From JBIOHP01 sp044449065 (GTDB taxonomy: Bacteria; Bacteroidota; Ignavibacteria; UBA10030; SZUA-254), in contig JBIOHP010000037.1 of assembly GCA_044449065.1 (NCBI GenBank), forward strand, positions 1-29,748: a DNA stretch of 29,748 nucleotides, written 5' to 3'. The notes under the pieces were generated by a model, which saw only the letters and a program-made list of their open reading frames with translations, searched no databases and had not been told where the DNA came from. Shown piece after piece: positions 15,886 through 24,845 of this stretch (positions are counted from its first letter, which is position 1; each line of letters begins with the position of its first letter). A program made the translations under genes and the position numbers.

Positions 15886-16207
15886 CAGAACTTTGCTTCC
15901 TTATATTTCATCGTATAATGGCGTCCCACAGATTACATCAGATTGAGGTTTGCAACACTCGATAACCGCTCTTTTGAATGCTCATTGGAAAAGTAATGGT
16001 TTTGTGCTAAATTAAATTACTCGAGAACTGCAATAATGAAAACTAATTTTAGTGCGAATGACTTTACACTCCATGATTCCTCAATATCTTCCCAACAATT
16101 GCAATTCTTTATCGCCTTTTTATACATAGAAGACTTCATGGCATCGTTGTTTCGTTGGAAAATGGATAATAATGAATTCATTTTAACACGATACGCTTAA
16201 GGAAGGA
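15886..16207. other. 322-bp divergent intergenic region
   Basis: It separates the minus-strand barrel-like unit from the plus-strand two-component genes, so it should hold promoters for both directions. None is clear enough to place. A 54-codon plus-strand frame at 16036-16200 is listed separately. Confidence 0.45.
16036..16200 (+). CDS. possible 54-aa small ORF before the sensor kinase
   Basis: ATG at 16036, starting MKTNFSANDF and ending NEFILTRYA. Its stop lies within the kinase ribosome site and 13 bases before the preferred kinase start, which would allow coupling. It has no clear ribosome site of its own and no recognisable motif, so it may be chance. Confidence 0.2.
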   Translation: MKTNFSANDFTLHDSSISSQQLQFFIAFLYIEDFMASLFRWKMDNNEFILTRYA

Positions 16208-18283
16208 ATGGTTATGAAAAAACAAATTTCATTTTTAGTTGCGCTTGGTTTCATATTGTTAATCTGTATGTCCCTGCTCACCTGTTTTATTCTTATTAAC
16301 CAATTGAACAGGAATACTGAGCAAACCCAAAACCTCGTGAATCTCACAACGAATGTACGGTATTCGACGCGCAAATTGATTTCCGATTATCTTCTCCAGG
16401 GGGAAGCGTTGAGCTCGGTGTTGCTCGGCGTCGATACATCCGGACAAATGGAGAAAAAATTACACTCCGATAGCGCTTCAATCTCCCATCTCTTTTTAGC
16501 GCTATCAACAACGAAGAGTGAAAATTTAAAAATCCTTTTGAATGAATTAAAAGCTTATGATCGAAGCGTTACAGATTCACTTGAAAATAGTATTCTCTCC
16601 CTCGCAAAAACAGACGTGGATTCCGCTAAGAGGTTATATCTTATTCATTATCTCCAGGCGCGCCAAAATAATATTGCCATGGTGCGTAAGGGGATTGCTT
16701 TTTCAAACCTTGAAATCACTGAAGAACTACAGCGTTCGCGCACATCCGCCGACAAGGTTCGATCATTTGGGTGGAATGCAATGGGTGTGCTGGGCATTGC
16801 AGGAATTCTTTTGGGATTTATATTTACTAAATCTGTCCGCTCAATTTCTCATCAATTGGAGAATTCCTTCAACCGGAATAAACTCATCATGGAAAATGTG
16901 CTCGATCTGGTTTGTTCGTTGGATGGTAATGGAATTTTCAGATCAGTAAATCACGCTGCGTTACGCCTTTTAGGATATAACTCCGAGGAATTAATCGGGA
17001 GATCATTATTTGATTTCATCAAACAACAAGATATTGAGAAAATTAAACATCTGCTATCGGAAATAATTTCCGTTAAAAACGCCGCGTTTTTTGAAACTAT
17101 TTGCATTCGCAAAGACAATCGGGAGATTACAATGACCTGGTCCGTTCAGTGGTCTTCCCCGGGAGGGCTTCTATTTTGTGTAGGTCATGACATCACTGAT
17201 CGCAAACAAGCCAATGCAGTTCAGTCCCTTCTTGCCGCCATTGTCGATTCTTCAGAAGACGCTATATTCAGCCGAACGTTGAAAAATAAAATTATGAGTT
17301 GGAATCCGGGTGCAGAAAGATTATTCGGTTATACTAAAGGGGAGATAAAACGTAATTCTACGTCTGTCATCGTACCGCCGAATTATCAGGATGAATTCCC
17401 TAACTTTATCGAACGTATAACACGGGGTGAACATATCGATCGTTACGAAACCGTGAGAGTACGCAAGGATGGTCGGTTCATCAATGTTTCATTAACCATT
17501 TCACCCATAAAGACCCAGGCAGGAAAGATTGTCGGTTTATCCACAATCGCACGAGATATCACCGAGGAAAAAAATCTCCGGAAACAGGTTGAGGAATCGA
17601 CACGCCGGAGAGCGGAACAGTTGCGTCAATTTGCCGCAAAAATCCAGCAAGTTCAAGAAGAAGAGCGGCATCATATCGCCCGTGAATTGCACGATAGCCT
17701 GGGTCAACATTTAAGCGGCACAAAGATGAAGGTTGAAGAATGCCTCGACGATAACTGGCTCGCTGGAGATCAGAAATTAGAGCGACTCCGGTCAATTAAA
17801 AATCAAATTGAATTGATGATTGATGAAATTCGACGATTGTCTGCAAACTTAAGACCTCTTGCACTTGACAACTTTGGACTTGTGGCGGCATTGAAACTTT
17901 TGTGCAAAGATTTTGAAAAAAATCATTCTCTTCTTGTGCATTTTGAAACGAATGACGCATCTCTCCGCCATTTCGATACCCAGATAGAAATCGCTCTTTA
18001 CAGAATAGCCCAGGAAGCTCTCACGAATATCGCAAAGCACGCTCAAGTGACAGAAGCCAGACTATCGTTTGATTCCACCGGGGACCGTCTTTTATTATCC
18101 ATCAAGGATGAAGGCATAGGATTTCAATATCCTCAGCAAATTGCTGCCGAAAGCGGCGGTCAGGGTTTTGGAATACTCAGCATGAAAGAACGCACCGAGT
18201 TATTAGGAGGGACATTCTCCATAGGGTCGACACTGAATTCTGGCACAGTGCTCACGGCACAGATACCAATTCACGGAGATTAA
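16208..18283 (+). CDS. membrane sensor histidine kinase (HisKA_3/NarX type) with two PAS domains
   Basis: A 691-residue sensor, numbered from the ATG at 16208. TM1 is at about residues 9-30, an extracytoplasmic helical sensor region at about 31-187, and TM2 at about 190-207. PAS 1 spans about 222-335 and PAS 2 about 340-455, each ending in the 'HDITDRKQ'/'ARDITEEK' linker. A coiled coil leads to the NarX-type dimerisation domain with phospho-acceptor H495 ('ARELHDSLGQHLSG'). The ATPase domain has N607 ('EALTNIAKHA'), D634-E-G-I-G and 'GQGFGILSMKERTELLGG'. The ribosome site 'aaggaagg' (16199-16206) is too close to the first ATG and ideal for the second at 16214, so the protein likely starts at residue 3. 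The response regulator begins 4 bases after its stop. The signal is unknown. Confidence 0.94.
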   Translation: MVMKKQISFLVALGFILLICMSLLTCFILINQLNRNTEQTQNLVNLTTNVRYSTRKLISDYLLQGEALSSVLLGVDTSGQMEKKLHSDSASISHLFLALSTTKSENLKILLNELKAYDRSVTDSLENSILSLAKTDVDSAKRLYLIHYLQARQNNIAMVRKGIAFSNLEITEELQRSRTSADKVRSFGWNAMGVLGIAGILLGFIFTKSVRSISHQLENSFNRNKLIMENVLDLVCSLDGNGIFRSVNHAALRLLGYNSEELIGRSLFDFIKQQDIEKIKHLLSEIISVKNAAFFETICIRKDNREITMTWSVQWSSPGGLLFCVGHDITDRKQANAVQSLLAAIVDSSEDAIFSRTLKNKIMSWNPGAERLFGYTKGEIKRNSTSVIVPPNYQDEFPNFIERITRGEHIDRYETVRVRKDGRFINVSLTISPIKTQAGKIVGLSTIARDITEEKNLRKQVEESTRRRAEQLRQFAAKIQQVQEEERHHIARELHDSLGQHLSGTKMKVEECLDDNWLAGDQKLERLRSIKNQIELMIDEIRRLSANLRPLALDNFGLVAALKLLCKDFEKNHSLLVHFETNDASLRHFDTQIEIALYRIAQEALTNIAKHAQVTEARLSFDSTGDRLLLSIKDEGIGFQYPQQIAAESGGQGFGILSMKERTELLGGTFSIGSTLNSGTVLTAQIPIHGD

Positions 18284-18287
18284 TACG

Positions 18288-18950
18288 ATGAAAAAAATTA
18301 AACTTATTATCGCAGACGATCACGAGGTCGTTCGTTCCGGTCTCCGAGCATACTTTCAAAACGAACCGGATATTATCATAGTGGGAGAAGCCACCGATGG
18401 CGAAGAAACGTTAGATCTCGTCGCAAAAAGATCGCCCGATGTAGTGTTGCTGGATATCTCTATGCCAAAAGTAAACGGCATCGATGCGACACGGAATATC
18501 AAAAAAAACCATCCCGGCGTCAAGGTGCTCATCTTAACTATTCACGATAATGAAGAATTCGTATTTCAATTGATCGCAGCCGGGGCAAACGGTTATGTTC
18601 TGAAGGACGCTGAAAAAAAAGAAATTATAGAGGGAGTTCGTCGCGTTGCTTCCGGGGATCGGTTTTTCAGCTCCCGCATTTCTCATTTATTAATAGAAGA
18701 ATTCATCAAGCGGATAAATGCGGAGAAGATATCGCGAGTTGATTCACATGAAACGCTTTCCCCCAGAGAAATCGATGTTCTCCGGGGTATTGCTCAAGGT
18801 TTAACCAATCAACAAATTGCTGAAAAATTATTTATTAGCCCTCTTACCGTCCATACCCACCGCAATAATCTTATGCAGAAACTCAATATTCATGATATAG
18901 CCGGATTAGTGCATTATGCGATCCAGAATGGTTTCGTTTCCGAAAAATAA
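18288..18950 (+). CDS. NarL/FixJ-family response regulator
   Basis: A 220-residue transcription factor. The receiver domain (residues about 4-122) has acidic pocket D10-D11, phospho-acceptor D56 in 'VVLLDISMP' and the conserved lysine in 'GYVLKDA'. The C-terminal LuxR-type helix-turn-helix (about 153-215) shows 'LSPREIDVLRGIAQGLTNQQ' and 'HTHRNNLMQKL'. It is the cognate partner of the upstream kinase: 4-base spacing, with the ribosome site 'ggagatt' inside the kinase 3' end. Targets are unknown. The nearest downstream gene is a T9SS-secreted protein with its own promoter, which is a candidate target. Confidence 0.95.
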   Translation: MKKIKLIIADDHEVVRSGLRAYFQNEPDIIIVGEATDGEETLDLVAKRSPDVVLLDISMPKVNGIDATRNIKKNHPGVKVLILTIHDNEEFVFQLIAAGANGYVLKDAEKKEIIEGVRRVASGDRFFSSRISHLLIEEFIKRINAEKISRVDSHETLSPREIDVLRGIAQGLTNQQIAEKLFISPLTVHTHRNNLMQKLNIHDIAGLVHYAIQNGFVSEK

Positions 18951-19413
18951 CTATTCGCAATCTATCCTCTCTCTTTTTCTATCCTTAACGTACTACTACC
19001 ACCCTCCTACTCCTAAGAGAGTATTATATAAATTACTCTCAATAGTCGATTGTTTCGTTCCGACGTTATCGTTAAAATATAAGTGATGCTATTTGTGATT
19101 TAAGCGCTTATTGTTAAAGTTTCGATGACCGACGAACCAGGTCGGAATATCTCATCATGATGAAGCGATGAATGATTTACTGGGTACGATAGTTGAATGC
19201 AAGAGTATGAACTAAGGGAGATTATCCATCCCATCCCGTAAATTTTTCATCCGTAGAATCGATAAATACTTTGCGAAAGTGAATAAAATCACAGTGTTGA
19301 AGCGAGATATACGAGCTTGGCATGAATCGATGAGCTTTTTATAATGCTAATAACATCGAAATTATAATAATCATTATTCCAATAAATTAAACAACAAAAC
19401 TGCGAGGTTAATT
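18951..19413. other. 463-bp intergenic region upstream of a secreted protein gene
   Basis: The first 60 bases are pyrimidine-rich. No open frame of note and no clear terminator for the two-component pair are visible. The right end contains the strong promoter listed separately, and the rest could hold operator sites, but I cannot identify any. Confidence 0.5.
19317..19345 (+). promoter_or_regulatory. near-consensus sigma-70-type promoter
   Basis: TTGGCA at 19317-19322 and TATAAT at 19340-19345, spaced exactly 17 bases. The predicted transcript start near 19352 leaves a leader of about 60 bases before the ATG at 19414. Confidence 0.7.
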
Positions 19414-21174
19414 ATGCGAAAAGTCTTTATGGTTTTATTCATCGTTGGGATGTGCATGTTTACCGTAAATATGTTGTACGGTCAGGCGTTCCATCTCAAA
19501 GTTTACACCACCGATGGAGTTGGATTGGATTCGTTGATTTTGGGAAATGCGGTCGGCGCGACAGAAGGCATTGATACCCTTTTAGGTGAAATCGAACTGC
19601 CCCCCCCGCCCTATCCGGGGATCTTTGACGTCCGATCGCAAGATTGGGGATCACACACCGAACGCGGCACTGGAACAAAAGTGGATTACCGTCCCTACCG
19701 GCGTTTGATACAAACGGATACATTTCAGATAAGTTACCAGCTCGATTCTGCCAATACTCTTGGCGGTAAATTACGAGTTTCGTGGTCCAGCGGATTGGCA
19801 AGCATGGGCGGCGGATATTGGCACCTACTCGATGTAGGCGGCGGTCGTCGTTATGATATCGATATGACTACGCTAACAACATATGATGTTTCCGGACCAC
19901 CCAATATGTTCTATATCATCTACGGAGATTCCACACGCTATCAAACAGTTTCCTACTTTAGAGTTGCCTATGATCATGACGCTAAGATGGCGCTTGGTAA
20001 AGCGACCAAACCCGAAGCGAAGTTAAAACCCACCGAACGCCCAAATATTCACGCAATCGCAATTCAACTTGATAAAGCCGATCCCTTAACTGAAATTGGC
20101 GGCTTCGGTTTACCGGGAAAAGGCGCGGGACCATATAAAGCAGGCGTAGACTCAACGGTTCGAAGAATAGTTCTCAAAAAGTATGGGGATATCCTCAAAT
20201 CGTTATTTATAGCAAAAACCCAAACAATGCATACATGGCTGCGGAGCTGTTTAGATTCAACCGATGCAAAAAAGAAAGGTAAAATTGTCAAGAAGGTCCA
20301 ATATGATAGTATCCGCGCCTACATCGGAAAAAAAGCATTAACGTCAAATCTTCCTGTAAAAGGGTTCCAGAATAACGCCTTGTTTGCAGAAGTCATCGTC
20401 GCGCGGCTTAATGTAGCTCTCAATGATGCAAATCGCGGAACGCGTCCCTTGGTAACAGGTCATCCCTCAGGTCCGAATTTTGGAGCGCTGACCGTTAACG
20501 CTCCCGATCCGACACATCCCTTACATCCGTGGGATGGAAAGACGGTAATGGATGTTATTGCAGACGCAGATACTGTTTTATCGTGCGGTGTTCCTCCCTT
20601 TCCTGCTGAACCAGGCATGGCGACATTGTCGGAATATCGAACTGCAATGAAGATGATCAATGAGTCATTCATTAAGACGTACCCTGACACAGCTTCTTTC
20701 AGCACGACATTTGCGGTGTTTGATACAACTCCCGGCACACGCTGGAATGGAAAATGGCTGACCGGCATGGATAAAGTTTACCGGATCACGGGAGTACCGA
20801 TGCCGACGTGCGGTTATTTGATCCGTGGTCCGCAACCAGCGGTTGCGGCAGGAAGCAGCGTCCCCCATGCAGTGGCGAATGCGCAACCCAAACAGTATAC
20901 GCTCGATCAAAACTATCCTAATCCGTTCAACCCGACAACGACGATTTCATTCAGTCTTGCTAATGAAGGATTTGTAACTGTGAAAATATTCAACATGCTC
21001 GGCCAGGAAGTTGCGACTCTGGCAAATCATGAAGAAATGGCAATAGGATCTAATGAAGTGGAATTCAACGCGAGTAATTTTGCATCGGGTGTTTACTTCT
21101 ATCGTATTGCAGTCAACGACGCAGCCGGAGCCCTGAAGTTCCAAGCTGTTAAAAAGATGATGTTAGTAAAATAG
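19414..21174 (+). CDS. secreted protein with type IX sorting domain
   Basis: A 586-residue protein. The signal peptide is at about residues 1-24 (core 'MVLFIVGMCMF', ending LYGQA). The central region (about 25-490) matches no domain I recognise; it has a beta-rich first third and a lysine-rich middle ('DAKKKGKIVKKVQYDSIRAY'). Residues 495-586 are the type A T9SS C-terminal sorting domain: 'LDQNYPNPFNPTTTISFSL', 'NMLGQEVATL', 'ASGVYFYRIA', 'KKMMLVK'. The sorting domain directs export across the outer membrane and attachment or release. A strong promoter precedes it, with 'gcgagg' as ribosome site. It sits downstream of the two-component pair and faces another T9SS protein. Its function is unknown. 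Confidence 0.88.
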   Translation: MRKVFMVLFIVGMCMFTVNMLYGQAFHLKVYTTDGVGLDSLILGNAVGATEGIDTLLGEIELPPPPYPGIFDVRSQDWGSHTERGTGTKVDYRPYRRLIQTDTFQISYQLDSANTLGGKLRVSWSSGLASMGGGYWHLLDVGGGRRYDIDMTTLTTYDVSGPPNMFYIIYGDSTRYQTVSYFRVAYDHDAKMALGKATKPEAKLKPTERPNIHAIAIQLDKADPLTEIGGFGLPGKGAGPYKAGVDSTVRRIVLKKYGDILKSLFIAKTQTMHTWLRSCLDSTDAKKKGKIVKKVQYDSIRAYIGKKALTSNLPVKGFQNNALFAEVIVARLNVALNDANRGTRPLVTGHPSGPNFGALTVNAPDPTHPLHPWDGKTVMDVIADADTVLSCGVPPFPAEPGMATLSEYRTAMKMINESFIKTYPDTASFSTTFAVFDTTPGTRWNGKWLTGMDKVYRITGVPMPTCGYLIRGPQPAVAAGSSVPHAVANAQPKQYTLDQNYPNPFNPTTTISFSLANEGFVTVKIFNMLGQEVATLANHEEMAIGSNEVEFNASNFASGVYFYRIAVNDAAGALKFQAVKKMMLVK

Positions 21175-21327
21175 TGGCACCGGAAAGTTCTTCTGTGTGC
21201 GGTTCCTATTATAAAGAATACCGCAGGAGGATTAGGAAATTGTGATGTTGGGCAGCTAAATTACCTCGCTGTAATGCTGACCAAAATACCCCTCCGACCG
21301 TGGAATCGGGGGGGTTACCATAAGAAA

Positions 21328-21355
21328 CAAAAGGGCAGCTCATGCTGCCCTTTTG
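21328..21355. terminator. bidirectional intrinsic terminator
   Basis: A perfect 12-bp stem caaaagggcagc/gctgcccttttg with loop tcat. It serves both convergent T9SS-protein genes. Confidence 0.9.
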
Positions 21356-21374
21356 TGTGATAGCTATCTCCCTA

Positions 21375-24300
21375 TTATTTTATCAGCAACATTTTCTTGA
21401 TATCCGTAAAGGAACCGGCATTAAGTCGGTAGAAATATACTCCACTCGGCAGACTTCTCGCATCGAAGGAGACAGATTTATACCCTGGTTGCTCCATTTC
21501 GTTCACGAGAGTTGCCACTTCCTGACCGAGGATATTGTACACACGCAACATAACTTGCGATTCTTTCGGTAATTCATAATGAATTATGGTCACAGGGTTG
21601 AATGGATTTGGATAATTTTGATCGAGCGTAAATTCACGGGGGGTTCCCTGTAAAACCTGTCCCTTGACGCCCGTCGTTTGATTAGTCACAACCACTGAAT
21701 CGTGAATCGTTCCGGTGTTTCCGCTATCGACATAGATTTTCACGGGCTGGTGCTGTATATCTTGCCAGTTCGGAACAATAAAGTGTGTGGAATGCGCCGG
21801 CACGGTAATTGAACTATGCGTAAACTGGCCCGATCCGCTTCCACCTGCCAGCAGGATATTAAGGTCATACGTTTTTTGTGGTCCTAAATTGACCAGCGCA
21901 AACCGTGCACTATCCGGAGTCAAAATGCGAACGCTGTCATTCGTACCGATTGCACAATTCATGATTTGATAATCGCGCTCGGTGCTATCGAGCGTCACAA
22001 TCGCTTCAAGGTTCACTAATTTAGTCTGTGGGTCAGGATTTCCAAAATCGATTCCATTGTTAAAGGTAAGCCGATCGGATTGGTTATTTGCCGCATCCGT
22101 GCGCCGGTAACTAAAAACATTCGTAGCGCTAAAAACGGAGAACTCAGAGAGCGTGTCTTGGTACGAGCTCATTTGAATTGAATACTTATTTGCCGGGATG
22201 TAGTAACCGATGGGCGGCTGAAAATTACTGGTCGCAGGAACAATCGGGATGCCATCCGCAAAGGTATTGACGGCAGTGCTATCATGAAAGCCAATAGTAT
22301 CACCGGCAGAATCGGTTATTGAAATTGATGCATGCGTCGTATTGAAAACCTCCACATATGATCCTGTGGATTGTGTACGCGCTGGAAATGGTTTTGGGCG
22401 CATCATAGGGGATGTGCGAGGGAAAGTCGGGGGAAGAAGAAAAGTACCGACGGGAGGTTCAAGATACAAACCCTGGTTGCCGATACCGCTCCCCCAGCGT
22501 TGTGGAGGATAATACCATGTATCAAATGCAGAATCAATTACCACCGCAGGATTGAGAATCCCACCACCGCAATCACCACCGGGGCAGTTGTTATCATAAA
22601 CGGTTAGATTAAACTTGCTCGTATTGGGGATTCTTTTCAACTCTATGGGTACCACCGAATGAGCATGCGCTCCACCAAGTTCAATCATATATAAAGATTG
22701 ATCATTCCGAATTTCCGAAAGAAACATTTTCTTCAACTCTTGAAGCGTTTGGCGAACATCGGTGTGCCATTTCTGTTCTGAATTTTGAACATACGGCGCG
22801 CCCATGCACGATTGCCAAAGTTGATTGATCACTCTTCGTGTGGTGTCGGTAAGAGATAGCTCATAGAGTTCACTGTAGCTAGGAACATCCGGGAAAAATG
22901 CCGCGAATGCCGAAGGGAAGTCGAACGCAAGTAGACTGCTGATAGAAAAACCGAAACAGGATCCTCCCCACGAGCTTTTGTTGCTATGCCAGTATGTTGC
23001 CGCTCTTGGGGAATAGGGCTGTACAGCTGAAAGGTCTCTGTAACATTGATTGATCCCGAACGCCCGCACAAAGAGGGGCCAATCAGGGAAATCGTAATTG
23101 TTCGCGTCGAGATCGCGCGGATTTGTAAATGCGGGTGGATATCGGCGAGCAGTATAAGGATCCGATCCGTTAGCATAATCGAACTGGTTCCACCAACTTT
23201 CGGGCCACATATTATTTCTAGAATTTTGGAACCGCCACCCATGAATCCAAGGTAAGAATTGTTCGTAATCTCCGTTGGAGTTAAACCTGGCGAGGACGTA
23301 TGGCTTTATCCTGAACTGCGCGCTCTGTGCGTTTTTCGTAGCGTCAAGAACATCTGAAATTCTAATTCTGCATTTGGCGGAAAGCGTATCCGGAACATTC
23401 CATTGGTACTTATTTGCTCCAGCCGGAACACTATTAATAACAATGTTAAACGTTTTTCCGCTGTCGAGACTTAGCTCTATTTTTAGCGAATCGATTCCCG
23501 GCGCTTGCCATTGTATGGTATATTGATCACTGGCGAGCACTACTTCAAGTGAAGTAGGGCTGGTAACAACGAGATGTGGTGGATTCAGCATGAAAGCTCT
23601 CTTCAAAGGACCATACACATATCCCACAATCTGACCGGCGTTGTTGATATCGCTCATATCGCCGAACGATACACCGGACGGCAAAAACTGGTTTAAATCC
23701 GTCATCACGCCGTCTTTCCAGATGACCGGATGAACAGTTCCAGGAGGACTGGTTACAAAAGCGCGTCCGGCAATAACACCGGAATCGTTTATGGCTGTTG
23801 CGGTAGCTTTTAAATACCCCGCAGGCACTGTCAGAAGCGTCATTCCAGAATCGGGTCGCCAGAGAAATGCTCCCTGCCCCGATGCTCCGGACGCATTTCC
23901 CACAATCCAGCCCTGACTGTTCATTCCATTTGCCTGCGCATAGTCATACCCCGGAATGGATCCCAGATCGATCATCGTATTGTTCCGATAGATAAATGAA
24001 CCGGGAAAAGTATTTGGTCTATAATAAAAACCGGCGATCAATCCGCTGTCGTTAATATCCGTCGCGAACGAACTCCCACCCAGGGTGCCAAGATTAATCA
24101 GCGTAGTATCCTTCCACAGGATCGCAAGACGGTAGCCCGGAGAATTAGTCGTATAGGAAAGACCGACAATATCCCCGGAGTTGTTCAATCTTTCGCCTAT
24201 CCCTTCCGCAATTTGTTTGCTGAGGGTGGGAAGAAGAGTATACGTATTGTTGGCGTATCTGAATGCTAACGGGGTGCCTGAATCATGAATCCAAACTTCC

Positions 24301-24605
24301 CCGCAAACAACTCCGGAATCATTGATGTCCAACGCAGAACCGTTGAAATATCCCGGTGGCAGAGGGAGAATGTTATACGTGTGTCCCGACCAAACTATGG
24401 GCAAATCATAATAGGTGGCAGAATCAAGAATATATCCAACAACGATTCCTGCCTGATTAATGCCAAGCGCTGTGCTATTAGGCGCGCCGAAAGGCGGGTT
24501 AAGGTCGATATACTCATATTTTTGTTGCGCATGCGCGCAATCAAAAGTCACAATCATTAGTAGTGCGATACATAATGTTACCAAGTGAATTTTCATTAAC
24601 CACAT
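21375..24605 (-). CDS. large secreted T9SS protein: HAF repeats plus papain-like Cys/His/Asn region
   Basis: About 1076 residues from the ATG at 24605, chosen because 'aaagga' (24614-24619) stands 8 bases before it. A longer frame starts at 24626, upstream of that site. Numbering here is from 24626. The signal peptide ends at about AHA-Q (residue 34). Seven repeats of the HAF type (INDSGxIxG) begin at residues 56, 101, 147, 191, 235, 279 and 327, probably one beta-propeller. An Ig-like domain follows at about 352-440. The segment 440-720 has 'WGGSCFGFSISSLLAF' (C557), 'GAHAHSVVP' (H656) and 'TVYDNNCPG' (N679/N680), the order of a papain-fold Cys-His-Asn triad. Residues 999-1083 are the T9SS sorting domain. 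Peptidase activity is an inference. Confidence 0.85.
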   Translation of the reverse strand: MWLMKIHLVTLCIALLMIVTFDCAHAQQKYEYIDLNPPFGAPNSTALGINQAGIVVGYILDSATYYDLPIVWSGHTYNILPLPPGYFNGSALDINDSGVVCGEVWIHDSGTPLAFRYANNTYTLLPTLSKQIAEGIGERLNNSGDIVGLSYTTNSPGYRLAILWKDTTLINLGTLGGSSFATDINDSGLIAGFYYRPNTFPGSFIYRNNTMIDLGSIPGYDYAQANGMNSQGWIVGNASGASGQGAFLWRPDSGMTLLTVPAGYLKATATAINDSGVIAGRAFVTSPPGTVHPVIWKDGVMTDLNQFLPSGVSFGDMSDINNAGQIVGYVYGPLKRAFMLNPPHLVVTSPTSLEVVLASDQYTIQWQAPGIDSLKIELSLDSGKTFNIVINSVPAGANKYQWNVPDTLSAKCRIRISDVLDATKNAQSAQFRIKPYVLARFNSNGDYEQFLPWIHGWRFQNSRNNMWPESWWNQFDYANGSDPYTARRYPPAFTNPRDLDANNYDFPDWPLFVRAFGINQCYRDLSAVQPYSPRAATYWHSNKSSWGGSCFGFSISSLLAFDFPSAFAAFFPDVPSYSELYELSLTDTTRRVINQLWQSCMGAPYVQNSEQKWHTDVRQTLQELKKMFLSEIRNDQSLYMIELGGAHAHSVVPIELKRIPNTSKFNLTVYDNNCPGGDCGGGILNPAVVIDSAFDTWYYPPQRWGSGIGNQGLYLEPPVGTFLLPPTFPRTSPMMRPKPFPARTQSTGSYVEVFNTTHASISITDSAGDTIGFHDSTAVNTFADGIPIVPATSNFQPPIGYYIPANKYSIQMSSYQDTLSEFSVFSATNVFSYRRTDAANNQSDRLTFNNGIDFGNPDPQTKLVNLEAIVTLDSTERDYQIMNCAIGTNDSVRILTPDSARFALVNLGPQKTYDLNILLAGGSGSGQFTHSSITVPAHSTHFIVPNWQDIQHQPVKIYVDSGNTGTIHDSVVVTNQTTGVKGQVLQGTPREFTLDQNYPNPFNPVTIIHYELPKESQVMLRVYNILGQEVATLVNEMEQPGYKSVSFDARSLPSGVYFYRLNAGSFTDIKKMLLIK

Positions 24606-24845
24606 CGGATTTATCCTTTCGGGCAAATTACCTTATCCTGTGAATTCGTCAAGTGTTATGCCGGCTATTAGATTCAATTTGAAGTAGCGAATATATGGAG
24701 AAATTTAAAAACTATCAAGAGGTTAGGAAAAATTATCTGAAAATTTGAGAGTATTCTTAGGTATTTAGTAAAGAATACGTTCTATGCCTTTATTCGAACT
24801 TCTTTGGTTGGAGATGAAATTGGAATTTTTCCAAGAGCAGCGCTA

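Noticed and set aside
24606..24626. Earlier ATG of the 1083-codon secreted protein frame
   Set aside because: It lies upstream of the only good ribosome site, which fits the ATG at 24605 and a standard signal peptide.
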